Origin: Fermentibacter sp963718745 [NCBI: Candidatus Fermentibacterota bacterium]
GTDB taxonomy: Bacteria; Fermentibacterota; Fermentibacteria; Fermentibacterales
Direction of reading: 5' to 3'
Length of the DNA: 64,000 bases
Assembly: GCA_963718745.1 (NCBI GenBank)
Contig: OY970370.1
Span: forward strand, 2,418,001 to 2,482,000
This document shows, in pieces, positions 16,552-25,628 of this stretch (positions are counted from its first letter, which is position 1; every line of letters starts with the position of its first letter). The position numbers were made by a program, and so were the translations under genes. The notes under the pieces are model-generated. The model made no database searches and was not told the origin of the DNA. It saw only the letters and a program-made list of their open reading frames with translations.

Positions 16552-17862
16552 ATGGAACTCAGCACAAGGCCTCTCACCGGGATGAGGCAGCTCTACCCGG
16601 CCGAGATGGCCGTCGAATCCTATATCACGGGCAGGATACGCGAAGCCGCGGCATCCTACGGTTTCGAGGAGTACGACGGTCCGACCATCGAGCCGGTCGA
16701 GCTGTTCCTCGCCAAGTCAGGCAGCGAGCTGGTGACGGAGCAGAGCTATCTCTTCGAGGACAGGGGAGGCAGGAGGGTCGTGCTCAGGCCGGAGATGACC
16801 CCGAGCCTCGCGAGGATGCTTGCTTCGGCAGACGAGATCCCGAGTCCGGTGCGATGGATGTCGTTCCCCATCTGCTTCCGCTACGAGCGCCCCCAGCGCG
16901 GCAGGGTGCGCGAATTCAGGCAGTTCAACCTGGACATCCTCGGCGATACCGGGATGATGGGCGATCTGGAAGTGATCCAGGTGCTCGACAGGATCATGAG
17001 GAATCTCCGCGCGCCGGAAGGCACCTACCAGATCGGATACTCCTGCAGGGAACTCGCTTCCGGTGTACTCGACCTCCTTGGGATCGCTGAAGGGGAGAGG
17101 CAGAAGGCTCTCTCCGCCATGGACAGGATCGGCAAGATGCCCGGACCCGACTGGCTGACATATGCCTCCGGGCTCCTCGGCGACCCCGGGAAGGCTTCGA
17201 TGCTCGAGAAGTTCGCGTCGGTGGGATCCCTCGCCGACCCCTGGCTCCGCGACATCGCGGGGGGGCTCGGCAGCTACGCCAGGATGCTCGAGTTCGAACG
17301 GCTGCTCGCGGCAGCGGGGATGTCCTCCGCGGTCTTCGATGCTTCCATCGTGCGGGGGCTCGACTACTACACCGGAACCGTCTTCGAGCTGACCGACACG
17401 GGCGGCGCCAATCGCAGGGCGATCTGCGGCGGGGGCAGGTACGACAACCTTGTCGGCCTCTTCGGAGGAAGACCCCTGTCGGGAGTCGGTTTCGGGCTGG
17501 GGATACTCACTCTGAAGCTCTTCCTCGAGACATACGGGCTGCTCCCGGAGGATCCCCGGGCCGGGTCCAGGCCCGAGGTCTTCGTCGCAGTCTACTCCCA
17601 GGCGGAGACCGCGACGGCTCTGGGCTGGGCCGAAGCCCTCAGGTCCGGAGGTTTCGTGACGGTCATGGAGATAGAGGGGAGAAGCCTGTCCAAGCAGTTC
17701 AGGAGCGCCGGCCGGAACGGAGTCCGTTTCGTCGTGGTGGCGGGCCCCGAGGAAGTCGCCACCGGGATGGCCATGGTCAGGGACATGGCGTCCGGCATCG
17801 AGAGGAAGGTTCCCGCCGGTTCCCTCGCGCTAGAGCTCGCAGCCGCCCGGGGCTCCGGCTAG
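16552..17862 (+). CDS. hisS: Histidyl-tRNA synthetase
   Basis: Class II synthetase charging tRNA-His; 436 residues from the ATG at 16552 (CCGGAGGAAGC upstream). It has motif 1 (EEYDGPTIEPVELFLAKSG), motif 2 FRYERPQRGRVREFRQFNLDILG, the HisA motifs VRGLDYYTGTVFEL and GGGRYDNLVGLFGG, motif 3 GVGFGLGILTL, and a C-terminal anticodon domain (VFVAVYSQAETATALGWAEALR). The catalytic and HisA motifs mark HisS rather than the non-catalytic HisZ, and no his biosynthesis genes are nearby. It is followed after three bases by a phosphatase gene. Confidence 0.93.
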   Translation: MELSTRPLTGMRQLYPAEMAVESYITGRIREAAASYGFEEYDGPTIEPVELFLAKSGSELVTEQSYLFEDRGGRRVVLRPEMTPSLARMLASADEIPSPVRWMSFPICFRYERPQRGRVREFRQFNLDILGDTGMMGDLEVIQVLDRIMRNLRAPEGTYQIGYSCRELASGVLDLLGIAEGERQKALSAMDRIGKMPGPDWLTYASGLLGDPGKASMLEKFASVGSLADPWLRDIAGGLGSYARMLEFERLLAAAGMSSAVFDASIVRGLDYYTGTVFELTDTGGANRRAICGGGRYDNLVGLFGGRPLSGVGFGLGILTLKLFLETYGLLPEDPRAGSRPEVFVAVYSQAETATALGWAEALRSGGFVTVMEIEGRSLSKQFRSAGRNGVRFVVVAGPEEVATGMAMVRDMASGIERKVPAGSLALELAAARGSG

Positions 17863-17865
17863 CGG

Positions 17866-19839
17866 ATGCATACGCGCCTGGCGCAGGGAGTTCTGCCCGC
17901 CACCCTCGTGGTGGCATTCTCTGCACTCTCGGGCGCTCTCTACGAGTTTCCCCCCGATCCGGCGGGCCTGGGCGTCGCCCTCGCCTCGGCGCTTCTCTAC
18001 TTCCAGATCATGAACAGCCCGGCGGGGAGGAGTCTCGGATTCCGACTCGCCGCTTCCGCGGCAGCTCTCTGTGCGGCGTCCGCGCTTGCGCTCGCGGACG
18101 AGGTCATCCCTTCGAGCGCCGCCACCGGCCTCTCGATAACTGCATCCGTTGTCTTCCTCGTCTTCGCGAGGTCCCTCTCGATGATCGACAGCCCCAGGCT
18201 GGCGAGGACCCTGAGCGTGATACTCGTCTCGGTCCTGCTCCTGGATGGGATACTCCTCTCCTCCTTCCCGGCCTGGAGCAACCGGACGGGATCCGCACCG
18301 GGCGTCCTCGACGGACTGGGGTTCGACCCGGTGGCGGTCTCGGCCTACCTGCTGGCCTTCATCTGCGGATTCAGGTCGGGATGGATCAACCACCTCGGGA
18401 CGAGAGGCAGATGGGCGGTGCTGGGAGTCTCGGTGCCCGTCTCGATCCTCTCGACCGTAGCAGCGTCCGCCGGCCCCGGTGAAGGACCCTCGTCCGCCGT
18501 CGCGGGGTTCGCCCTGCTGATGCTCGTCACCGGGACGGTCATGCTGGACGCCTCCTCCCTCGCCATTCTCGTCTCCCTCCCGTCCTCGGGCGCGCTGGAG
18601 AGGACGCGGAGGGACCTGTCGGCCGTGCAGGAGATCGGAGACCTCATACTCTCCGGGGCAGGGGGCGATCTAGTGTGCGAGCGCGCCGCAGCGCTGGTGC
18701 GCCGCCTCAGGGGCGTCGACGCCGCCTGGATTGAGCTCCTGGATGCTTCCGGCTCCTCCAGCATAGTGCAGGTGAGCGGGACCGACCTGATCGAGGCCGG
18801 GCTCCCCGGATGCGGGATCGGAGGCTGGATAAGGGAGGAGGATCCCGCAGCCGCCGGAGGGCCGAAGATACTCAGCGGCCTCCCGCCGGGTTCGCCGTTG
18901 TCCAGGCTCTCGTCCGCAGGACTCGGGATAAGATCGCTGATACATGCGCCCATCAGGGCGGGCGGCGTCGACCTCGGCAGCCTCGTCGCCGTTTCCGGCA
19001 GCCCCTTCGCCTTCGTCGAACAGTCGACGGTGCTCCTCGATTCCTTCGCCGGGCTCGTCGGAGTCGCCCTCCTCAACTCCAGGCTGCTCTCCGAGAACAT
19101 CGAGAAGGCCCGGTACCAGGAGGAGATGGAGATCGCGAGGTCGATCCAGGAGGGTCTGCTCGAGGTCTCGCTGCCTTCGATGCCTCCCTTCCGCGCCGCG
19201 GCCTACAGCAGGCCATCGATGGAGGTCGGAGGTGACTGCTACGACATCTCCGAGCTGCCGGGCGGGGGGATAGGCATCTTCATGGCGGACGTGGCAGGCA
19301 AGGGGGCTGGTGCGGCGATACTGATGTCCGCGGTCCATGCGGCGACCGTGACCCTCCTGCGCGAGGGATACGGACCGGACCGGACTGCCGCCGCCGTCAA
19401 CCACCTCCTCTGCAGGATCTCGCCGGACGACCGCTTCGTTACCTTCTTCTGCGCCGTCCTGGACCGGGTCGCGGGGTCCTTCAGCTACTGCAACGCAGGG
19501 CACGATCCACCCCTGCTGGTGAGGCGGGGAGCATCCGGGGAGGCGGTGGAGCTCTCGACCGGAGGGCTCGTCCTGGGTGTGACCGAGGCTGCCTCGTACG
19601 AGTCGGCCTGCATCGGAATGGAGGCAGGCGACACCCTTGTCCTCTACACCGACGGACTGACGGACCGGATCGGCAGGTTCGAGGAGGACGCCAGGGGCTG
19701 GATGGCCGGGCTCGTCCGGGACCATTGCGGGGCTGCTCCCGAGAGGCTCCTGGAGAGGCTGGTCACCGGTTCGGAGACATCGGAGCCCGACGGTCCGGAT
19801 GACGACGTGACTGTTCTCGTCATCTCGAAGGCATGCTGA
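17866..19839 (+). CDS. Membrane SpoIIE/RsbU-type serine phosphatase with GAF domain
   Basis: 657 residues. The N-terminal 240 hold about seven or eight hydrophobic segments. A GAF-like domain lies at about 245-405 (AALVRRLRGVDAAWIELL; SLIHAPIRAGGVDLGSLVAV). The PP2C/SpoIIE phosphatase at about 420-655 has EMEIARSIQEGLLEV, EVGGDCYD, MADVAGKGAGAA, NAGHDPPLLVR, YTDGLTD and DDDVTVLVI, all metal-site motifs intact. Such enzymes dephosphorylate anti-anti-sigma (STAS) proteins in partner-switching. No STAS or RsbW gene is in the window, so the target is elsewhere. It starts three bases after hisS. Confidence 0.88.
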   Translation: MHTRLAQGVLPATLVVAFSALSGALYEFPPDPAGLGVALASALLYFQIMNSPAGRSLGFRLAASAAALCAASALALADEVIPSSAATGLSITASVVFLVFARSLSMIDSPRLARTLSVILVSVLLLDGILLSSFPAWSNRTGSAPGVLDGLGFDPVAVSAYLLAFICGFRSGWINHLGTRGRWAVLGVSVPVSILSTVAASAGPGEGPSSAVAGFALLMLVTGTVMLDASSLAILVSLPSSGALERTRRDLSAVQEIGDLILSGAGGDLVCERAAALVRRLRGVDAAWIELLDASGSSSIVQVSGTDLIEAGLPGCGIGGWIREEDPAAAGGPKILSGLPPGSPLSRLSSAGLGIRSLIHAPIRAGGVDLGSLVAVSGSPFAFVEQSTVLLDSFAGLVGVALLNSRLLSENIEKARYQEEMEIARSIQEGLLEVSLPSMPPFRAAAYSRPSMEVGGDCYDISELPGGGIGIFMADVAGKGAGAAILMSAVHAATVTLLREGYGPDRTAAAVNHLLCRISPDDRFVTFFCAVLDRVAGSFSYCNAGHDPPLLVRRGASGEAVELSTGGLVLGVTEAASYESACIGMEAGDTLVLYTDGLTDRIGRFEEDARGWMAGLVRDHCGAAPERLLERLVTGSETSEPDGPDDDVTVLVISKAC

Positions 19840-19873
19840 TGTCACGGGGCTTTCATCCGGCCGCCGTCTTTTG

Positions 19874-19879
19874 TAGAAT
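19874..19879 (+). promoter_or_regulatory. Putative -10 element for the desulfoferrodoxin operon
   Basis: TAGAAT matches the -10 consensus at 5 of 6 and lies 33 bases before the ATG. The -35 position (TTTCAT at 17-base spacing) is poor, which may point to an activator. Confidence 0.4.
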
Positions 19880-19911
19880 CTTCTTCAACAGTGGAGAATC
19901 GGAGGTCTGAC

Positions 19912-20289
19912 ATGGTCGGCGGGATATTCAAGTGCGAGAAGTGCGGCAACATCGTCGAGATGCTGCATCACGGGGGCGGTACGCTGGTATGCTGCGGGGA
20001 GCCCATGAAGCTCATGCCGGAACAGACCGCAGATTCCTCTCTCGAGAAGCACGTTCCCATAATAGAGCGTGTCGAGGGGGGCTATTCGGTCAGGGTCGGG
20101 AGTGTCCCGCACCCGATGCTCGAGAACCATTTCATCGAGTGGATCGAGCTCTCTGCGGACGGGAGGAAGTGCAGGCGCTTCCTCGCTCCAGGCGAGACGC
20201 CCTCGGCGTTCTTCCCCGGGCCGGTCTGCGCGGAGACATCCGCGAGGGAGTACTGCAACATCCACAATCTCTGGAAGGGTGAGAAATGA
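19912..20289 (+). CDS. dfx: Desulfoferrodoxin (superoxide reductase)
   Basis: Reduces superoxide to peroxide without making O2, typical of anaerobes; 125 residues. The N-terminal desulforedoxin domain has the Cys4 iron site (CEKCG and VCCGEPM). The superoxide reductase domain has the His ligands EKHVP and [12 protein letters not shown] and the closing CNIHNLW. I chose the ATG at 19912 because GGAGG lies 7 bases upstream; the GTG at 19891 would put that site inside the gene. It overlaps the ferritin gene by 4 bases and leads the oxygen-defence group. Confidence 0.95.
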   Translation: MVGGIFKCEKCGNIVEMLHHGGGTLVCCGEPMKLMPEQTADSSLEKHVPIIERVEGGYSVRVGSVPHPMLENHFIEWIELSADGRKCRRFLAPGETPSAFFPGPVCAETSAREYCNIHNLWKGEK

Positions 20290-20774
20290 TAGCCAAGATC
20301 GTACAGGACGACTTCAACAAGCAGATAAACGAAGAGATCTTCTCCTCCTATCTGTATCTGTCCATGTCGGCATGGTTCGAATCCGTGAACCTGCCCGGGT
20401 TCGCGAAGTGGATGAAGGTCCAGAGCCATGAGGAGAACATCCATGCGATGAAGTTCTTCTCCCACATCATCGAGAGGGGCGGAAAAGTCGCCCTCGCTGC
20501 GATCTCCAAGCCTGCAGCGGTGTGGAAGAGCCCCCTCGAGGCCTTCGAGGCCGCGCTGGCTCACGAGAAGCACATAACGGCGAGGATCAACGGCCTCATG
20601 GATCTTGCGATCGCCGAGAAGGACCATGCTTCCGCAAGCTTCCTGAAGTGGTTCGTTGACGAGCAGGTGGAGGAGGAAGCCAACGCCGAGGCGATCGTAC
20701 AGAAGCTCCGGCTGGCCAAGGATGCTGCAGGTGCCCTCTTCATGATCGACAGGGAGCTTTCCGCAAGAGGCTGA
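20286..20774 (+). CDS. ftn: Bacterial ferritin
   Basis: Iron-storage ferritin of 162 residues. The four-helix bundle carries the ferroxidase ligands: [18 protein letters not shown] (Glu), [12 protein letters not shown] (ExxH), and the second-half helix [17 protein letters not shown] (Glu/Gln). Like FtnA it lacks the haem-binding Met of bacterioferritin. The ATG overlaps the desulfoferrodoxin stop. Storing iron next to superoxide removal limits Fenton chemistry. Confidence 0.93.
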   Translation: MIAKIVQDDFNKQINEEIFSSYLYLSMSAWFESVNLPGFAKWMKVQSHEENIHAMKFFSHIIERGGKVALAAISKPAAVWKSPLEAFEAALAHEKHITARINGLMDLAIAEKDHASASFLKWFVDEQVEEEANAEAIVQKLRLAKDAAGALFMIDRELSARG

Positions 20775-20795
20775 GAAAGCTTTCCGCAACTGCAC

Positions 20796-20820
20796 GGGTC
20801 CGGCCCGACCGGCCGGACCC
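20796..20820 (+). terminator. Perfect 10-bp hairpin after ferritin
   Basis: GGGTCCGGCC (20796-20805), loop CGACC, GGCCGGACCC (20811-20820). There is no T run after it, so it may end or weaken transcription or protect the dfx-ftn 3' end. Confidence 0.5.
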
Positions 20821-20836
20821 GCTTGCTGGGGAGTCT

Positions 20837-21664
20837 ATGCCACCTGCAAGGGACTTCGAGGAGTTCTCCGCCACCAGGGAGCGCCAGAACAGGCTGCTGC
20901 TCGAGCATGCCGACAGGACGGTCAAGAGGATCATCAGCGCCGACTCCGCGGCCTATTCCGACGGCGCCCTCGATGCCCGGACGAAGGAGATCGCCGCCCT
21001 TGCAGCCTCTCTGGCGCTGCGGTGCGATGACTGCGTCGCGTATCATCTCGGCAGGTGCATGGATCTCGGTGTCGGGACGGAGGGCGTGATGGAGGCCATG
21101 GGCATAGCCTGCCTCGTCGGTGGGACCATCACCATCCCGCATCTGCGCAGGGCAGTCGAGATGTGGGACGGCATGGCGGAGCGGGCGGATGCGGCAAGGT
21201 CCAGGCCGGGCCCGGCCCCGACCGCCCCGGACGAGTCCCCCGGACGGCTCCAGTCGGTCTGCGACCTCCTCCGGGAAGCCGTTCCCCACTTCGACTGGGT
21301 CGGATTCTACCTGGTAGACCCTCTCGAAGACGGGGTCCTCAGGCTAGGGCCGTTCTCCGGGAAACCAACCGAGCACGTCAGGATACCCTTCGGTCGGGGC
21401 GTGTGCGGGCAGGCGGCCTCGACAGGCATGACCATATCGGTGGACGATGTCGCTGCGGAGGCCAACTACCTCTCCTGCAGCCCTGCGGTCAGATCCGAGA
21501 TCGTCGTCCCGGTGTTCCACCAGGGCAGGCTCGTGGGAGAGCTGGACGTGGATTCGGACACTCCCTCCGCCTTCTCTCCGGAGGACAGGACTTTCCTCGA
21601 GCAGATAGCTTCAGTGTGTTCGGCCGCGGTCATGCTGGCTGCCTCGGCTGCGCAGGGGGTATGA
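20837..21664 (+). CDS. Fusion of an AhpD-like (carboxymuconolactone decarboxylase) domain and a GAF/fRMsr-type domain
   Basis: 275 residues in two domains. Residues about 1-115 are AhpD-like, with ALDARTKEIAALAASLALRCDDCVAYHLGRCMDLG: the redox CxxC (CDDC) and downstream His of peroxidase-linked AhpD proteins. After a Pro/Ala linker, about 140-270 form a GAF domain of the free methionine-R-sulfoxide reductase type: DWVGFYLVD, RIPFGRGVCGQAA, NYLSCSPAVRSEIVVPV and GELDVDSDTPSAFS, with two Cys at the family's catalytic positions. It lies between ferritin and the flavoprotein. I infer thiol-based peroxide or methionine-sulfoxide reduction. Confidence 0.85.
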   Translation: MPPARDFEEFSATRERQNRLLLEHADRTVKRIISADSAAYSDGALDARTKEIAALAASLALRCDDCVAYHLGRCMDLGVGTEGVMEAMGIACLVGGTITIPHLRRAVEMWDGMAERADAARSRPGPAPTAPDESPGRLQSVCDLLREAVPHFDWVGFYLVDPLEDGVLRLGPFSGKPTEHVRIPFGRGVCGQAASTGMTISVDDVAAEANYLSCSPAVRSEIVVPVFHQGRLVGELDVDSDTPSAFSPEDRTFLEQIASVCSAAVMLAASAAQGV

Positions 21665-21665
21665 G

Positions 21666-22889
21666 ATGAAGAGCGTATATGAAGCGGTCCGGATAGCTGA
21701 TGACTTCTACTGGGTCGGCGCCGTGGACTGGGGTCTCAGGGACTTCCACGGCTACTCTACGCACCGCGGGACTACGTACAACAGCTTTTTGTACACACCC
21801 CCCTCCGGCAGGAACGTGGTCTTCGACGCCGTGAAGAAGCCCTTCATGGACGTGATGCTGGAGAGGATCTCCTCGGTCGTGGACATCTCCTCGATCGATA
21901 CGGTGGTGTCCAACCATTCCGAGATGGACCATTCCGGAGGGCTCCGGGACCTCTGCTCGGCGGTCAGCCCCCGGAGGGTGCTCGCCTCCGCCATGGGCGT
22001 GAAGAACCTCTCGATGCAGCTGGAGGGTCTCCCGGCCCTGACGACGGTGGCGGACGGCGAAGCCTTCGACATCGGCGGGGAGGACATCGTCTTCATCGAG
22101 ACCCGGATGCTGCACTGGCCCGACAGCATGTTCAGCTACCTGCCCGCTCGGAAGATCCTGGTCAGCCAGGATGCCTTCGGAATGCATCTGGCCACTTCGG
22201 AACTCTTCGCTCACAAGGTCGCTTCGGAACTCCTCAGGGAGGAGGGCGGCAGGTACTTCGCCAACATCCTGCTTCCCTATTCGGCGCTCGTGACGAAGCT
22301 CCTGGCGAGGGTCTCCTCTCTCGGCCTGGCGATCGATGTCATAGCTCCCGATCACGGGCCGGTATGGATCGAGGGCCGCGATCCCGGTCCCTCGTTCATC
22401 CTCGACCTCTATCGCGGCTGGGCGGAACAGAAGCCCTCCCGCAAGGCGGTGGTGGCCTTCGATACGATGTGGGGCTCCACCGAGGCCATGGCATGGGCTA
22501 TAACCGAAGGGCTCCGCGAGGGTGGAGCGCTCACCGCTGTCCTGCCCCTGCACGGCAGCCACAGGAGCGATGTCGCCGCCGAGATCCTCGACGCAGGAGC
22601 GCTTGTCCTCGGGTCGCCCACGATAAACGGCAACATCTTCCCGACTGTCGCCGATCTGGTGGCCTACCTGAGGGGATTGAAGAGGCAGAACCTGGTGGGA
22701 GCGGCCTTCGGCTCCCACGGATGGAGCGGCGAGGGGGTCAGGCAGCTCTCCGGGGCGATGGGCGAGATGAAGATAGACCTCGTCCATCCGGGGCTCTCGG
22801 TGCAGTTCAGACCTGACGGCGAAGCTCTTTCGGAGTGCAGGTCCCTGGGTCTTTTGATCGCATCGAGGCTGCCGCGCGGGGAAGGCTGA
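21666..22889 (+). CDS. A-type flavoprotein (FprA/flavodiiron family)
   Basis: 407 residues. The N-terminal metallo-beta-lactamase-like domain (about 1-250) has the diiron ligands HSEMDH, a later His (MLHWPDSMFSYL) and SQDAFGMHLA. The C-terminal flavodoxin domain (about 258-405) has VAFDTMWGSTEAMAWAI for FMN phosphate and VLGSPTINGNIFP. Such enzymes reduce O2 to water or NO to N2O in anaerobes. There is no C-terminal rubredoxin, so an external donor is needed. It starts two bases after the AhpD-fRMsr stop, completing the oxygen-defence group. Confidence 0.93.
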   Translation: MKSVYEAVRIADDFYWVGAVDWGLRDFHGYSTHRGTTYNSFLYTPPSGRNVVFDAVKKPFMDVMLERISSVVDISSIDTVVSNHSEMDHSGGLRDLCSAVSPRRVLASAMGVKNLSMQLEGLPALTTVADGEAFDIGGEDIVFIETRMLHWPDSMFSYLPARKILVSQDAFGMHLATSELFAHKVASELLREEGGRYFANILLPYSALVTKLLARVSSLGLAIDVIAPDHGPVWIEGRDPGPSFILDLYRGWAEQKPSRKAVVAFDTMWGSTEAMAWAITEGLREGGALTAVLPLHGSHRSDVAAEILDAGALVLGSPTINGNIFPTVADLVAYLRGLKRQNLVGAAFGSHGWSGEGVRQLSGAMGEMKIDLVHPGLSVQFRPDGEALSECRSLGLLIASRLPRGEG

Positions 22890-22915
22890 TCACGGGTTCC
22901 TCTGTCCGGTCCGCC

Positions 22916-24370
22916 GTGCCTCGTGCAACCAGGCTGGAATCGGCCGGGCTCGTGACGATAGGTGCCGCCCTTGCCGCCGGCATGGCGTTCGACGCCTTCC
23001 TGCCGGCCGCCGCGGCGGCCGCAGCCGCGCTGATCCTCGTGATGGTCGCCGGGTCATCCTTCAGGACGCTCCTCGCCGCTCTGGCCGTCCAGATACTCCT
23101 GACGGCAGGCCAGCTCGAATCGATAAAGGCCGCCCTGGGAATCCCCGTGTTCAATCCTGACGAACTGCTCCTCCTGTGGTGCGGATTCCTCTACATGGTG
23201 GCCCTGGCTGACGGCAGGGCATCCATGGCTCGCGCAGGCACCCCGGGTGCGCTCATACTCGTCTTCACGCTGCTGTCCCTGGTCTCCGCAGCCAGGGGGA
23301 TGACGGCGGGCTACCCCGCCGACGGGGTCCTCTCCCTGACCAAGACGAACCTGGGCTATCTTTGCTACTTCCCGGCGCTGTGGCTGTTCGGTGACGAACG
23401 CCGCATCGATCCTCTCTGGAAGCTGCTCCTGGCAAGCGCCCTGGTCGCGGGTGCTTTCTTCTTCTTCAAGGGTCTCACAGGCTATGGCGAGGGAGTCCAG
23501 TACCTCTATTCGAGCGGGTTGAGGATCGGATCGCGGCAGGCCAACGTGTTCGCCGTCGTTCTTCTCATGCTTCTGGCCAAGTCGTGGCTGAGCCCCGGGA
23601 GACCCCCGGCCGCGCTGACGCTGTCTGCAGCCGTGTTGATGGCCGTCTGCCTGGTGATCTCCTCGACGCGTGCGCTCTGGGGAGGCGTGGTCATCGCCGC
23701 CGCGCTGGCATGGATCCTGGGTCTCTTCCGGAGGGGAGGAGTTCCCGGCGGGATTGGCAGGCACGTCCGGCTCCTGACGCTCGCCGCGGTTGCAGCGATC
23801 GTCGCAGTAGCCGCCGTCTCATCGCTGGGCATCATCTCGACTTCGCAGATGGCGAGCAGGATAGAGAGCGGAGGTTCCAGCACCATCCCCATAGACATCG
23901 GCCTGCTCTCGAGGCTCATCTCGTGGGCCACCATCCTCGACGCCGGGCCTGCCGATCTGCTGTTCGGAAGGGGGACCGGCGCGGAGATCACCTACTTCAA
24001 GCCGGAGTTCGGAGAGATATGGACGATGTCCTTCGTCGACGGCTCCTTCTGGCAGGTTCTCCTCAACTCGGGGCTGGCCGGGGTGGTCTCCCTCGGGCTC
24101 CTCTACGGCACCTCCACGGTCGCCGCAGCCAGGCTGTTCCTGCGGACGGAGGACCTGGAGCGCGCATCCAGGGCGCTCGGCGTGTTCTGTTCGCTGATCC
24201 TGCTTCTGGTGGCCTCGATGATGGGCTCCCTGCTGACCAACTACAACTACACGGCGCTCTGGGCCGTGCTGATGGCGCTCCTGCAGGCGGAGAGGAACCG
24301 CGAGGCCGGTTCCCTTCGGGCGGACCCCGCCTCCGGCGGTGTTGTCTCGGCCGCGGATTCATCCTTATAG
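22916..24370 (+). CDS. O-antigen ligase / Wzy-like polytopic membrane protein
   Basis: About 484 residues with ten or more hydrophobic segments. The region VISSTRALWGGVVIAAALAWIL resembles the Wzy_C signature, followed by a long loop (about 320-380) and further segments. Such proteins join or polymerise surface polysaccharides at the periplasmic face. The start is uncertain: the frame is open from a GTG at 22835 inside fprA; the GTG at 22916 is the first just after fprA, and neither has a good ribosome site. The nearby glycosyltransferases support a polysaccharide role. Confidence 0.72.
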   Translation: MPRATRLESAGLVTIGAALAAGMAFDAFLPAAAAAAAALILVMVAGSSFRTLLAALAVQILLTAGQLESIKAALGIPVFNPDELLLLWCGFLYMVALADGRASMARAGTPGALILVFTLLSLVSAARGMTAGYPADGVLSLTKTNLGYLCYFPALWLFGDERRIDPLWKLLLASALVAGAFFFFKGLTGYGEGVQYLYSSGLRIGSRQANVFAVVLLMLLAKSWLSPGRPPAALTLSAAVLMAVCLVISSTRALWGGVVIAAALAWILGLFRRGGVPGGIGRHVRLLTLAAVAAIVAVAAVSSLGIISTSQMASRIESGGSSTIPIDIGLLSRLISWATILDAGPADLLFGRGTGAEITYFKPEFGEIWTMSFVDGSFWQVLLNSGLAGVVSLGLLYGTSTVAAARLFLRTEDLERASRALGVFCSLILLLVASMMGSLLTNYNYTALWAVLMALLQAERNREAGSLRADPASGGVVSAADSSL

Positions 24371-24371
24371 T
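24342..24371 (+). promoter_or_regulatory. Putative promoter for ackA
   Basis: TTGTCT (24342-24347), 18-base spacer, TATAGT (24366-24371), inside the last codons of the preceding gene and 54 bases before the ackA start. Confidence 0.45.
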
Positions 24372-24425
24372 GACCGATCCAAAGAAACGGATCCCTGTTC
24401 AAGAAACCCCCACTGGAGGCCCGGA

Positions 24426-25628
24426 TTGAAGATCCTCGTCATCAACAGCGGAAGCTCCTCGATCAAGTTCCGCCTCGTCGAGAGCGCCACGGGACAGACA
24501 CTCGCAGGCGGGCTGCTGGAGCGCATCGGCCTGGCCGAGGGCAGGATGGAGTATCGCCGCGGGCAGGAAGAGAAGATCAGGACCGAACTCCCCATCCCCA
24601 GCCATCAGGTCGGGCTCTCCCTGGTCCTGTCGAGCCTGACCCATGCAACCGACGGGGCGCTCGGATCCCTTTCGGAGATCGACGCGGTCGGCCACCGTGT
24701 GGTCCACGGAGGCGAGCTGTTCACCCAGCCCGTCCTCATAAACCCGGAAGTCATCAGCGAGATCGAGGACAACAGCTTCATGGCGCCCCTCCACAACCCG
24801 GCGAACCTGCTCGGTATCCGCGCCGCCATCGACATGCTGCCGGGCGTTCCGAACGTGGCCGTCTTCGACACCTCGTTCCACCAGACCATGCCTCCCGTCG
24901 CATATGTCTATCCGCTGACCTGGGACCTGTACAAGGAAAAGGGCTTCCGCAGGTACGGATTCCACGGGACCAGCCACCAGTACGTGTCCGAGAGGACCGC
25001 GACCATCCTCGGCAGACCGCTCGCCGACCTGAACATCATCGTCTGCCACCTGGGCAACGGCAGCAGCATCACTGCGGTGAGGGGCGGCAGGAGCATCGAC
25101 ACGAGCCTCGGCTTCGGCACGATGTGCGGCGTGATGATGGGCACGAGGTCCGGAGACGTGGACCCGGCGATACTGCTCGAACTCATGGAGAGCCACGGCA
25201 TGACGGCGGCCCAGGTCAAGGATCTCGTCTACAAGAAGAGCGGACTGCAGGGCATTTCAGGCGTGTCCAGCGACATGAGGGACGTCGAGGTGGCGGCCGA
25301 GGCTGGCGACGAGAGGGCAAAGCTTGCCCTGGACCTGTTCGCGGACAAGGTCCGGAAGTACATAGGCGGCTATGCCGTCACGCTCGGCTCCGTGGACGCG
25401 ATCACCTTCACGGCTGGAATCGGCGAGAACGGCTGGGAGATGCGCGAGATGGTCTGCAGGGGCCTGGAGGCCCTGGGTGCGGAACTCGACATCGAGATCA
25501 ACAGGTTCAGGGGGCAGGAGAAGGTCGTCTCCACTCCCGGCAGCCGCGTGAAGCTGCTCGTGGTCCCGACAAACGAGGAACTGATGATCGCGAAGGAGAC
25601 CGAGAGGATCCTCGGGCTCAGCAGCTAG
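24426..25628 (+). CDS. ackA: Acetate kinase
   Basis: Interconverts acetyl-phosphate + ADP and acetate + ATP; 400 residues. The TTG at 24426 (TGGAGG upstream) gives the canonical start KILVINSGSSSIKFRL. Other signatures are GHRVVHGGE, NPANLLGI, VFDTSFHQTMP, RRYGFHGTSHQYV, HLGNGSSI and TFTAGIGENG, so the active-site residues are intact. It supports fermentative ATP formation from acetyl-phosphate. pta is not adjacent. The 3' end overlaps the convergent glycosyltransferase gene by 11 bases. Confidence 0.96.
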   Translation: MKILVINSGSSSIKFRLVESATGQTLAGGLLERIGLAEGRMEYRRGQEEKIRTELPIPSHQVGLSLVLSSLTHATDGALGSLSEIDAVGHRVVHGGELFTQPVLINPEVISEIEDNSFMAPLHNPANLLGIRAAIDMLPGVPNVAVFDTSFHQTMPPVAYVYPLTWDLYKEKGFRRYGFHGTSHQYVSERTATILGRPLADLNIIVCHLGNGSSITAVRGGRSIDTSLGFGTMCGVMMGTRSGDVDPAILLELMESHGMTAAQVKDLVYKKSGLQGISGVSSDMRDVEVAAEAGDERAKLALDLFADKVRKYIGGYAVTLGSVDAITFTAGIGENGWEMREMVCRGLEALGAELDIEINRFRGQEKVVSTPGSRVKLLVVPTNEELMIAKETERILGLSS

